Assembly: GCF_037975245.1 (NCBI RefSeq)
Contig: NC_092579.1
Location: 11,642,678-11,706,677 of the forward strand
Direction of reading: 5' to 3'
Length of the DNA: 64,000 bases
Source of the DNA: Apostichopus japonicus
Taxonomy: Eukaryota > Echinodermata > Holothuroidea > Aspidochirotida > Stichopodidae
Both the position numbers and the translations under genes were made by a program. Positions 1 to 11,800 of this stretch are shown here, in pieces (positions within the stretch are counted from its first letter, which is position 1; every line of letters starts with the position of its first letter). A model generated the notes under the pieces. It worked only from the letters and a program-made list of their open reading frames with translations. It was not told the origin of the DNA and searched no databases.

Positions 1-103
1 TCGACGTGGAATCGATCACATTCCGATCCTAACGTCAAGCGTTTCTTTGGAAGCTCGAAATTCCAAAAATCCACTTGAAATATTCCATCGGAGAGGCGTA
101 TAT
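1..103 (-). CDS. C16orf89-like: Second C16orf89-family gene, exon 3 (partial, runs off window)
   Basis: The acceptor is TTTTCTTGGCAG|AT. The frame stays open to the window edge and encodes IRLSDGIFQVDFWNFELPKK followed by RLTLGSECDRFHV. This aligns with FWRFSLSRREITNSLPCETF in exon 3 of the complete copy. The exon's 3' end is outside the window. Confidence 0.8.
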
Positions 104-2878
104 CTGCCAAGAAAAGAGAATTTGAAAACTATTAAGTAAGCGAGATATTTATCTTATATTAACAACTTATTTTTGCAAGTGAGCTTCACGTACCTCACCC
201 CAGATGCTTGGCGATTTGCTGCTATAGGTCAGGACAATGCGATTTATTTTATTGCCTGAACTGGCACTTAATGCATTATTCTGATTGCCTTGACAGTGTA
301 TGCCTGTTAAAGGCCCTGTTTTCGGCGGAACCCTTCGCTCTCGGGAAACACGCCATGACACCAATGGGGGTTCGTGGCCCACAGGAGGACAAAGGTGGGT
401 CTATAACACCAGTACACTCAGTCCTATAGACCTATATTAATAATCCCTGGTGGTTTAAAATCAAAACCTCTTCAATGATAAAGACAAATTGACGTAGCAT
501 ATAGCTCATTATTGATAAAGAAAAACAATGAATATACTCACGTGACAGCTCGCTATCAGCTAAAGTTGCATATACGTTTTTTCTGGTCATCTCCACCTCC
601 TTGAGTGATTCCTTTAAGATTGTCTTTAGTATATTACCCCTCTGTGTAAATGGTATCTTCAACGTCAGTAGAATGTGTTTTAACTTTCCTGCAGTCCATT
701 TTATGTGAAAATGGATGGTTAGACATTAGTCATTAAGTGATATACATACAAAAATTGATTGTCAAGACTCTAGAATGCATGGAGATTGTGCATGGCGGTG
801 AATTGAAATAGCATTCACTCGAAGGCAAGCATAACATTCAATATACTTTAGAAAGCTGGCAATCATTAATAGTGACGTCATGAGGAACGGGGCCGTGGAG
901 TGGTACCATAGGCACATTTGGGTGCGGGTCTCTCGCAACCGACTAAGAACACTACCCAATGAAGACACACGCACGTTTTGCCTTGCAGTGTTCGTTAAAA
1001 ACTAGAGAGATAATTCATATAGTTCGGTAGCCTATAGTTTTCGATATGTCAGTGAAGCCCATGTTGGGCTCCTGCTGAAATATTCCGCACAGCGCCATCG
1101 AAAGTAGCACAATATCACGGGTTTTGACTAAATTGAATGTATTGAATTATTCTCAATATTACTCAAATATTTTGTTACAAATTTCACATTGGTTTGATGT
1201 TAGAATTATACCTTCTCCGCGGATGACTCCTATGAAAATGGTTATCAAATAAATTATAAATTAAAAAATGGAGGAAGAAAATTTAATGAGTACTTACTCG
1301 GTAGACCTATAGATTTCATACTGGAGCTATCTACTTCATACCAATTCTCTTTTCAAGGGAATTTTTAAAATATGGCACCGAGATACATCGCATGATTAAT
1401 TTATGAATTTACTTAGCTTGATTAAAATCTAAGTGAAGGGTCTTGCCAAAACGTAATCTAAAAATTGTTCAATTCATTTATTAGTAATAACTTTGTTGCG
1501 AAGCAATGTAGGTTCGTGTACAGCGTTGACCGGAGCACAGTGTTTTGTCATTTCTTGTTATCATTCTTCATTTATCATGATTCAGATATATAAAACCCAT
1601 AAATAAAATTAGGTCGATAAAAGTTGAATCGGTGATACTTTGGAGTTCAGACAGTGCCATTTATCTCCAATCATTTGTTTGAAAAATAAGTTAATAGGAA
1701 ATATTTGAAAACTTTAACAGTGTGGACATTAATCAGTGTGATATCTAAAATTCTATGTTTACTGTAACATATCTGTTATGTAATTCTCTAAACTTATTTA
1801 AAGATCTTTCTATATGGCACTCAGTATATATATACTCATACTTATTAATAAAACAGAGAGACGGAATCTTACAAAATGAAATCCGAAAATCATATCACAG
1901 CGATGGAGCAAAAACATGGCGGTGCTCATCTCGTCTGGAATTTGTTTCTAAATCGTGACCACAGGTGGTTCAGGTTGCGTCTACAGAAGTACTACATTAT
2001 ACGTTCTTTAAGTTATAACCGTTGTGTGTGTGTGTCTGTTCGTGTGTGACTGGATGGGAGATTGGATTAACCATAATTTGTTCCTTTCATATGATTATAC
2101 TCCTAAAAGTGATAAAAGAAATTACTGAATGAACGATGGCCTAAGCAAGTTGGTCTCATGGCGTATATCTAATACTCCTGCACATCGTGCATGTTAATTA
2201 GTGTTTAAACGAATAAGTCAACAACACGATAACATTTGTACGCGATAGGCCAAGGAAGTTATTTTATAAAATGTGACAGGTTCTTAGTGGCGGATCCAGA
2301 TTTAGACAGTAGAGGTGCGATAAAAACAATTACTACCGAAAGAAAAAAAAAACATCAGTTTCAATGTAAGACGTGTCACAAAAAAAAAACATCTTGCTAT
2401 GGTCAATGTTATATTGTAAAGCCCCAATAATTGATGGGATGGGCCCCTCATCCTCCCCCCCCCACCTGGATCCACCCCTGCACGTGATATAAATGCAATG
2501 CGCCAAACGTTTATAACAGGGATACATGTTCTAATACATTACTACCGAGTACTATATATACTTCTGAACGATAAGCCTACAGAGTTGACATCAGCAAGAA
2601 CAGAAAATCTACTCACCTGCTGTAACGCTTAATCCCACCATAGAATTGATGTCAGATGCATTGGGATTGCTGGTCATGCAGGTCAAGCTCTTTTTCAACG
2701 TCTCTAGAGTCAAACGAAGGCGTTTCAAAGCAGTCACGTGAGAAGACAAACGTTTGACGTTACTTTTCTGTGGAACGGTTTCTTTAAAGCTCCACCATAG
2801 AAGGATGATAGAAATGATTACCGTTACAAGTATCACAAAGAGACACAATTTGTAAACTTGACATCGAAATGGGAACAT
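1..2878 (-). CDS. C16orf89-like: Second C16orf89-family gene, 5' part (truncated by window edge)
   Basis: Three minus-strand exons (2617-2878, 542-688, 1-103) line up with exons 1-3 of the complete copy, using the same intron phases and a split His codon at the exon 2/3 junction. Exon 1 begins MFPFRCQVYK and then has about 20 hydrophobic residues (LCLFVILVTVIISIILLWW). This could be an uncleaved signal anchor or a long signal peptide. Shared landmarks are SLTCM...NASDINSMVGLSVTAG at the end of exon 1 and FWNFELPKKRLTLGSEC in exon 3. The remaining exons lie left of position 1. The copies are clearly diverged, so this is an old tandem duplication, and no stop or frameshift is visible in this copy. 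Confidence 0.82.
104..541 (-). other. Intron 2 of second C16orf89-family gene
   Basis: This is intronic sequence between exons 3 and 2. I see no further coding signal or repeat structure in it. Confidence 0.6.
542..688 (-). CDS. C16orf89-like: Second C16orf89-family gene, exon 2
   Basis: The acceptor is TGGACTGCAG|GA and the donor is CTGTCAC|GTGAGT; the exon is 147 bp. It encodes KLKHILLTLKIPFTQRGN and then a helix ending YATLADSELS. Phases and length match exon 2 of the complete copy (153 bp). Confidence 0.83.
689..2616 (-). other. Intron 1 of second C16orf89-family gene
   Basis: AT-rich intron. It holds a short degenerate inverted-repeat element (2285-2480) and a (TG)n patch near 2023-2045. 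No other genes are seen. Confidence 0.6.
2285..2480. mobile_element. Short TIR element (degenerate MITE)
   Basis: The ends are inverted: left TAGTGGCGGATCCAG, and right, read on the minus strand, CAGGGGTGGATCCAG. The interior has A-runs and a poly-C tract next to the right end. I find no convincing target-site duplication, so the borders are approximate. Confidence 0.5.
2617..2878 (-). CDS. C16orf89-like: Second C16orf89-family gene, exon 1
   Basis: ATG is at 2878 and the donor GCAG|GTGAGT follows 2617; the exon is 262 bp and ends in phase 1, as in the paralogue. It encodes a short basic N-terminus, a transmembrane-length hydrophobic segment and an extracellular helix with a cysteine (KKSLTCMTSNPNASD). 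Confidence 0.85.
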
Positions 2879-5751
2879 TTTGGCTTTTCTGTTCTGTTTA
2901 GCAAAAAATCAGTCAAATTTGTTTTATGCCTCAGTTTTTCGTTTTGTAAATTTCCTTTCAATATGTACCATTATCAGTTGCGTTGGTAAACAACCCCGCT
3001 GTGCCCTCAATTTAATATTCATCCAGCTTACTGTATAATTTCGATAACATCTTAAATTCATACTTTTGCCGTCCTATAAGCAGTGGGATGCATATATCAA
3101 CTTTGTTTACATCGGTTTTAATAACCAGGAAGCGCGAGTGTTAATTATACTCATACATAAAGAAATTCTGATGCTATAGTTTCATAAACATATTCCTTGT
3201 ATGCGCATAATCATGCAAGAAAATATCCGACAGAAAATAGCATGTAGGGAAAGGCTCTGTAGGGTTTCTAATGGGAAAAATAGACTTTACACACGGAGAC
3301 CTATAGGTACGTTTCAATATAGCCTAATCCGCTTTCCATGCCATTTCCCTTTGAAATAGTTTAAAAGGCAGTTGAAACATGTTTTTGGTTTAAACCATTA
3401 AACAGTAATAACAAAACGGTCTTTGTGCTAGAGCCTAAGCCTACTAGTAAATGGTAATTTCTAATAATAAAACCAAAGCAGTGTTTTCAACGATCTATAA
3501 AACATTAAAAAAAAATCAATTTTGATCGGGGTGAATGACTGGGATACCGGGCTTGCTTACCGCGAAAAATATCATGCAGTGACTTATATACGCAACATAT
3601 ACACCAACATATCTGAGACACGGACAATGTCATAGTGTAGCATGTGGTTATCATGGACCTAATTGGACCCTAAGTTATAAGTAGGGCCTACAATTCGCAA
3701 GTTCTTACCCGCCCCCATCCATTTGTTTTTTAAATTGTTCTTCACAGGGACCGTATTTCCGATTTGAAAACAAGTTATTTTAGACCTCGCTGCCGTAAAA
3801 GTTGAATACATGCATCTGCATAAATATACCGTGATTTGAGTTACTATAAATCTCTCCCCTCGGTGACATACTAAGACACATACAAATAAGAAAACCGAAA
3901 GAGTACAGATTTTGGCCTACCCCTTGTTGTTAATACAACAGTGACGTAGCCAGGGGGTGAGCAATGGGAGCGATCGCCCCCCCCCCTCCCCTTTGACATA
4001 CCCGAAAAATAAAATTTAAGTAAAAGCAGGAAATATCATAAAAAGCCTTCTTTTCAGGTTGAAGAAAGCTGTAAGAGACCCTTCTCAATCTTCCCCTGAA
4101 AGTTCGTCTGATACGTAGGCCCCTAATACAATACTCTTATTATTGTTTATTTCCTGCAACGTGGGAGGCATTTTGGGCAAACATTTTCTTTGTACATCAT
4201 GTCGCTCCGTTATCTGTAATAATGCTCCCTTTGTGAGAAGTGCCCCCTTTAAAATTCTGCTGCCCCACCTTCTTTCAAATTTCTGGCTACGTCCCTGGAT
4301 ATAACCTTGTAGTGATGGCTGGACCATCTAGTATATGTCCAATGATTCTAATAGGGTAAAAGTAAAGTGGCCTGGCCTATCATGCATGGCATTCCAAACT
4401 TGATTACAAAATAAAATGGCCTATTGTAGATTTTGTACTGTAGACAATGAGTAGTTTTAATATAAGGAAACCCTTAGTGCTACCGAGCACTGACTTACGG
4501 AACATAGCAATGAATTCCTCGAAAATCGTGCTTCAGATCATGTTTGGCTATTCCTCCCAGTTTGACACAATTATTACGTACTTTTAGTGACGATACCAAA
4601 ACATCACTTCAAACGTCGACAACTTTTGGGCAGCTATTGTTCTGTAAGTGAAGGTTGTTTATGAATCATAATCGTATTAATCAATTCGTTCGTGCTTAGA
4701 ATACCACCCAGAAGGTGACTAATTAGGCTTAATGACTTTGCCACAAGATACGAAAATAAAAATTAAAACTCAGAACTGAGAATTTTAAATATTTATATTT
4801 TATAGTACTCGTTTCAAATATTCGTTGATCAATTAACAGCTTGAGACAGATCTATAATTAGAGCGTACTGTTTCACATACTACTACAATACATAAACTAT
4901 TTTCGTAACATTAACAATGTTGTTTGTTTACAAGCAATGCAATAATTATACATATATTTTTGTTCTAGCCCGCTGAGTAAAGAAATGCAAAAATATTGGG
5001 ACCTCATGTTGTTACTTTTTGACTGGCCTGTTTGAAAATCTTGGCTCTGAAAATAATTGGGGTGATGTCGCCCCCCCCCCCCCCGTTCGTGTCGAGTGAT
5101 ATGTCAGCGTATAATATGTTCCTTATTCATATAGCCTATGATACAACAACATAACAAAAGCTCACTGCGATCCGAGAACACAAGTTGGCCATAACTTCAG
5201 TCTGGGGGCATTTGAACGCCGTCAGTGTTGGTTCCTAATATAAAAGAAACCTCAATAACAAGCATGTTCAAATAGAAACATCGCTGACCCTCTCTCAGTA
5301 TTTGAATCATGCTTCTGACTAAACAGCGCCGCAGAGAGCCAAGCCTGGCTCCCGACGATTATAGCACCGCCCCTCTCCCTTTACACCATTCAACTTTTTC
5401 CTCAGTATATTTAGGAAAATGAGAATATACGCTATTTTTGATCTGCTTGTTCTCAGATCCCTGGATATTTAACCGGGCCCCCTAACTCACTCCGGGTCCC
5501 GAGGCTGCACACCCCTCTGACGCGACTTCACGGTCAGGCATGTGTCTAAATAGAATTACTCGTATAGATTAGTATATACTTCCGAAGGTCGGACCGGCGT
5601 ATTATTTCGATGCTTTAACAATTTTAGCATAAACATCCGGGGAACTTATAGAATGTGTATGAAGGGTAGTGTAGGTATCCTTCCTTATGTGTACAGTTAA
5701 TGAATTTGAATAATGAACCGGGTTCGTTTAATTTATCCGCTGCATGCATCA
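2879..5751. other. Intergenic region between the two tandem C16orf89-family genes
   Basis: About 2.9 kb separates the stop codon of the complete copy from the ATG of the second copy. It contains one MITE-like element (3939-4297) and a poly-C tract near 5071. I see no other gene. Confidence 0.55.
3939..4297. mobile_element. MITE-like element with CAGTGACGTAGCC ends
   Basis: The left end is CAGTGACGTAGCCAGGG and the right end, read on the minus strand, is CAGGGACGTAGCCAGAA. The interior contains a poly-C run. The ends resemble the better-preserved element at 15184-15553, but no clean target duplication remains. Confidence 0.6.
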
Positions 5752-5831
5752 TTAGAGAAGGGCAAAATATGATGCGTATACACCCAGCAGGGCACTCGCC
5801 ACAGACGTCTTGTGGACATTTTCCTTTTCGT
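5752..5831 (-). CDS. C16orf89-like: C16orf89-like gene, exon 7 (terminal)
   Basis: The acceptor is TTTCGATTGCAG|AC, and the frame ends at TAA (5754-5752). It encodes EKENVHKTSVASALLG followed by VYASYFALL, matching the family C-terminus (HNTATAVAALGGFLYIL in human). The stretch between this and exon 6 is shorter than in human. Either the protein is shorter here or a small exon was missed, but the direct join keeps the frame. Confidence 0.85.
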
Positions 5832-8800
5832 CTGCAATCGAAACAGAAATGTTTGCAGCTTTCAATATATATTTTGTTCTTTGAAAATGTGAACAGGTGG
5901 GCGGAGAGAGGATCGTGATGGGGGTAACTTTTTTTGTTTTCCTTACATGTATTGCTAAAGGATGCCGATGACTTAAGCCTACATGCAATGAATTTTACAT
6001 ATTACATTATATTGTTCAATGTGTAGTTCACACCGCTTACCTTCTGATTGCTCAGTATCATCACTGACGTAATAGCACCCATCAATATGTTGCCATTGTA
6101 TAATCTTCCGTAGTATATCCTCTTGCAGGAATTCATCGAATCCAGCCAGGCCACCAAATAAAACTGAAAATAGGAGGGTTTTCAAATTGCGTGTACATTG
6201 CTACCAATTTTGGTTAGGGTTAAGAAGGCTTAGATTGGAGTGCATATGTTGTTTGGAAACAGGTAAGAGAGGAGTGAAGTAAGACGACTATTTTGACAGG
6301 CGTGGCAACTTATAGCAGACGACAGGCGTGTTTAATTAACAAGAGACAGGCATTTCTAATTAGCAGACGACAGGCGTCCCAACTTAGCAGACGACAGGCG
6401 TGTCTAATTAGCAGACGACATGTATCGTCTCATAAACTGCTTTGGGTTAAAAACTGACATCATATGGCAGTTTCCAGTTATACTGGTACAGAAAGAAAAT
6501 TAACACCATCATGTTAAAACAATGACTTCCTGATCTATTATTCAGAGTTGATGTATGAGTACAATGTCCCTAGTAAGAAGACGAGTATACAATGCCATGA
6601 ATACGAGTTCGAACGAGTACATGATGTTTACTTTTACCAGTATGCTACCGTGAGTACAGACCAGGACGAGTAAGAGAACAGAAGAATTACTCAAGTACGA
6701 TTATGGAATCTAGTATTCAGTGGCGTCGGGAGATCGGTAGGAACATGACGACTATTTCAGCGGGCCACTTTGTTCAATTTTCCTTAAATATATCATGAAA
6801 ATAAGACTACATTTTTCTTTATCCCATATTACCATGGTCCCCATTGGTGTATCCGCCCCCCCCCCGACCTGCACCCTACGTCACCAGGCCTGACAGTACT
6901 CACTACGTATATATAGCGATCTAGTTCACTTACCGTACTCGAGATAAATATCCTGTAGTTTGCTCGGGTAGTCTTCGTTTTGAATTGCGCAAAACTGGGA
7001 ATACATTTCACGAGAGCAGTTTGACAAGATTTCGTCAAAGGAAGGGTATAAGTAATGACCACAATTCATCTGTAAAATGGAGAATAAATAATCAGAATAC
7101 CTGTAATATCACGACGGATTGCATACGTAACATCCCCCTCCCCTCCCCACCCCCCCCTAACATACCACCCACATCAGCGGCATGACGCTGATGTATCTAT
7201 AAAATTTAAATTAAATAAAAAGTTTGTTCAAGTAAGTTACCAATAATTGTCAAATGGCAGACCGTATACTTAAATCAGTAACCAAATTTTAGTACTTTAT
7301 TAAAACTTCAATATTCCCTCCATTATAATTTCTTGCTTATATGTCACTTGAACTCTCCAGCCTAACGTACCATCGTACAGTTAGTGGATGTGTCCCGGAT
7401 AAGCTTGTTTGTATTTATCGCATGTTAAAGCTGCACACATTTAACCTAGATGTTCTCTTCACAACGCACGTGAAGCATATACATCCTGTTTACTTGCATG
7501 GATACCACATACTCATTACGTATGTTACCTATATTTACTTCCGTAGAAAATGATAGCCAAACTTAAGGTTATCCAGATTTCTTCTTCATGGAAGAAGAGC
7601 TAGTATACTGCTATCCGCCATAAACGAAGAATCATATGGTAACGTTTTGCTTCAGATTTTTTATTTATTTTTAGTTTGTTAAAATGTTTTCTATCAACCA
7701 ATAGAATGGAATGTTCTGTTTTATCGCGTTTCAATATTTTATTTACTATATTGTAAGTATTATACAAATTTAATCTTAACCCTTTAAAGCTGAATAGATA
7801 CAACTTGAAGATATTACCACAAACGTATGGAAAGTTGGCAAATTGTGTTAATGAGACTCAGAATGATATTGCATCCACAAGTTCCTCAGAAACCAATTAT
7901 TTGATTACACCTCAATACAAATAATATATAACCTGCTTGTCATGAGTTCGATAAATCTGAAAATCGTTGAAGTCAAGTTGGGGGAAATTTGTCTAGTCTT
8001 ATGGTACCACGGGAGATTCGAGAGATACACGGTCAGATCCCGCGGAAAAGTATAATGTCCGCATTCATTGGAGTCATATTGCTTTAAGTAGTCTTTATAA
8101 TCATGAAAGTAAACCTATTTATGTTCATTATCCATCATCTTCGTATCCCATAATTGAACATGGGCTCCTGAACCTGGGTTGCATCCCTCTGCCCCCCCCC
8201 CTCCCCGCACCCCCTCTCTCGTCAGATCTGACCGTAACCAAACTTACCCTCCAATACGACAGCAAGAAGAGAAGTTGATGAGTTCCACTGTAGCCTGCTG
8301 TACAGTCCATCTGGTCTAACATATCACGGGCACATTGATCGGTAATGGAACATACGCCAAATCTATGCAAAAAATAATGACGGTGGTATATATAGATATA
8401 TACATCAAGGGACTATAAAGTACGTATTATTACGCTCCTACATGCCTGCGTCAATATATTTATCACTACTCAATATCACGGTATTTTATAATACACGTTA
8501 TCAAAAGTAGATCGCATTACGTAACCCGAAGAACGATTGAAAGATTGAAAGATCGGAGGAGTTGGGAGATGGGGAGAGTGGAAAGACTCAGAGCCCGGTT
8601 GGTGGGAAGCATGCAGCTATACTCTCTTAGTTCCAAGAGTGAAACTTCAGTCTTTGAGGGTCACGAGTCTGGATGATATATGTACAGGGTGTTTGATGCA
8701 GCGGGGGTCGATCATGTTATCAGCTTCAGGTTCATGCTGACTTTAAAAACTTCTACAAAAACTTCAAAACAATCGAGAATCCAGTAGATTGAAACTAACA

Positions 8801-11800
8801 CACAGGAATTGTAGTGGCAAGCCTTGAGGGTGGCGCTCCTCGCTGAGCTGACACGATAGTTATTTTCGCTCTCACATTTTTGTCGTGTTTTTGACTAATC
8901 GTTGACTTGTTACTCATCGCTGTACAACGTAAAATGTAACATCTGGACTAACAACTTTCACTTTGCTTTTCTGGAATATAAAAAAGGATTGGTATGCAGA
9001 GTTTTCGTGAGTTTATATTTTTTACTCGTTACCATCACGATTGTTTTGCCTAACAACAGGCCTTTACCCGCATAGCCTAACACACATGGACATGGATAAC
9101 CACAGACTTACCTACAGCCCAGATACGCTTCGAAGTATAAGGTCACATATGACCGATTTTGAACTAAGGCCACGGGTGATCAATAGATTAAAGGAACTTA
9201 ACATTGTTCGCAGGCGTAGAGGCGCACGAGCCGGTATTCAGGAGAGGTTAAAGCATACAAAGGCATCAAATTTCAGCTTTCCTTATGGTTTCTCGTCAAA
9301 TATTAACAGTCTTCAGGGGAAATTTATACATCTAGAACAGACAGTTGGAAATATGCCGAACCTATGTTTTATTGCCTTGCAAGAAACGAAACTTCAAACA
9401 GTTGGAAACAAATGGGAAGGTGAGAATGTTCAACACCAAGTTGCTGACGAGGCTCTTCAATTGCAGAATTTCCACATGTTCCGCCAAGATCGCGGATTCA
9501 CGGCTAATGGCGGTGGTTTGATGACCTACATATCGAAGGAATGGTCTATCAATACTCCCAAAGTGTGTTTCACCTTGTCAACACCAGACATTGAGTTACT
9601 TGCTGTGAGAGCTCGTCCTCGGTTTCTGCCCAGTGACATATCAAACATGACTATCGTAAATGTGTATACTCGCCCTTCAGCAAACTTCACGGTTTCGAAC
9701 GCAGCGTTGAAAAATGCTTTAACATCAATTTTAATGGAGAATCCGCGTTCATATATCATTATTGTTGGGGATCTCAACAGGGACCGTTTACCATTCCTCG
9801 AAACAATGGGCTACAACAACCTCGTAAATTTTGTCACCTTCCCAAGATCTAACACCATTTTGGATGCTGTGTACGTTAAAGGTTGGAGTTACTTCACTGT
9901 CAAGAAAATGCATCCTATAGCTACATCAGATCATTTCAGTGTTCTAATTATGCCACGATACACAGAACGTTATCGAGAAGTTCAAAAGATACCAAGACCA
10001 AAGGAAAGAGACACCAGGAAGAGTAATGTTGACAATTTACGAGTGATGTTGGATTCAACAGATTGGAGGGTTTTTACAGATACGTGTGACACCTTAGATG
10101 AATTGACACAAGTAGTATCATCTTACATCAATTTTACAACTGATATCTGCATTCCTTATAGGACAATGTCACACTCAGAAGTTATGAAAAGATTGCCAGC
10201 CGATGATAAGATCAAGCAGTTGGAGAAAGAGAAAAAGGAAGCAATTGATGATGGTGACACTACTCTACGGAACAGGTTACAGAGGCAAATAAACAAACAT
10301 GTGTTCAAGAGGAGGAATGAATACTTTCAAAAGGTAACAACAGACAAACAGTCTCTGTGGGATCTACTCAAATCAATACGGAAACCAGATGAACAGCAAA
10401 GAAACTTGGTAACTGATGAGTTTGGCCAAAAATTAAGTCAACACTTCGGACGTTTTAATGATGCTTCGAGCAAAGATATTTCATTTATACTACCAGACCT
10501 ATCAACTGCTGAACCACCAGTAATACTAAAGAAAGATGTAAAAAGACAATTTGGACTTGTTAAGATAGGAATTGCGTCTGGTTTTGATCAAATTCCCTGG
10601 TGGGTGTACAAGTATTGCTCTGAAGAATTAGCTGGCATATTCACTAATTTATATAATGTAAGTTTACATGAGAATTCAATTCCGTCCCTATGGAAGCATG
10701 CTAAAACATCACCTGTGCCTAAAATCTCTATTCCAACATCTGTAAACGATTTTAGACCAATTGACATGTCCAGCATTGGTTTTAACTGTATGCAAAAATT
10801 ATTATTTCCATACTTGACGCAGGCCATCGTATCACACGGTGATAAAAATCAGTTTGCCTACAAAAAAGGCGTGTCCTGCACAGATGCTATACTCAAGCTC
10901 GTACATTGTGTTGTTTCTGGTTTAAATCAGTCACTAAATCAGTCACAATCTGGTTTAAATCAGTCACTAAATCAGTCACAACAGTCACTAAAGTTTTATT
11001 CTTAGATTTTTCAAGTGCTTTTAATACGGTTTTACCAAATCGGTTAATCCAAAGTTTGTGTAGTTTTATCAATGAGCCTTGGCTTATACATTGGTTGGCT
11101 AATTTTTTACAAGGATGGTCTCGACAAGTCAAGCTACAGAAAGGTTATTCAGAGGAGTCAAATATTACAGTGGGAGTCCCCCAGGGAGGTCCTCTATCTG
11201 CGTTACTTTTTACAATATACACAGATGATATACGTTCTTCAATGGGGTGTGATGTAATTAAGTACGCTGATGATACAGCCATATCCTGTAACATTTCAAA
11301 GCGGACACACCTTGAAAATCAAAATGACTATAAATACTGTATTGATAATATGGTCAATTTGTGTGAGCAGAAGAACCTCTTACTTAATCCAAAGAAATCT
11401 AAAGAAATAATTTTTGAAAACATTAACATTAAACATCAAGGTCTCATTCAGACCAGGGATCAGAAAACTTATGTTCAAGGCTCCATTGTTGAGCGGGTGT
11501 CTCATACTATGTACTTAGGAGTTGATATTGACGCCAAGTTAACCTTTACTAAACATATATCTAAATCGATGTCTAAGGTGTATTATATTGTATCAACGTT
11601 GGCATATATTACTCCTTATTTTCATTCTAATGTAAGAGATAAGGTTTTCAGCTCATCAATTCTGCCAGTGATTGTGTATGCAGTTCCTGTCTGGTATCAC
11701 TTTCTACTTGAAAAGGACAAGAAAAGAATTAGAAGTTTCTTGAAATACTGCTCCAAAATATTTAATCTCGACTATGAAAGCCTTGTTGGTAAAGTAAACA

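Noticed and set aside
10588-11132. Minus-strand frames inside the LINE
   Set aside because: Antisense shadows of the reverse transcriptase.
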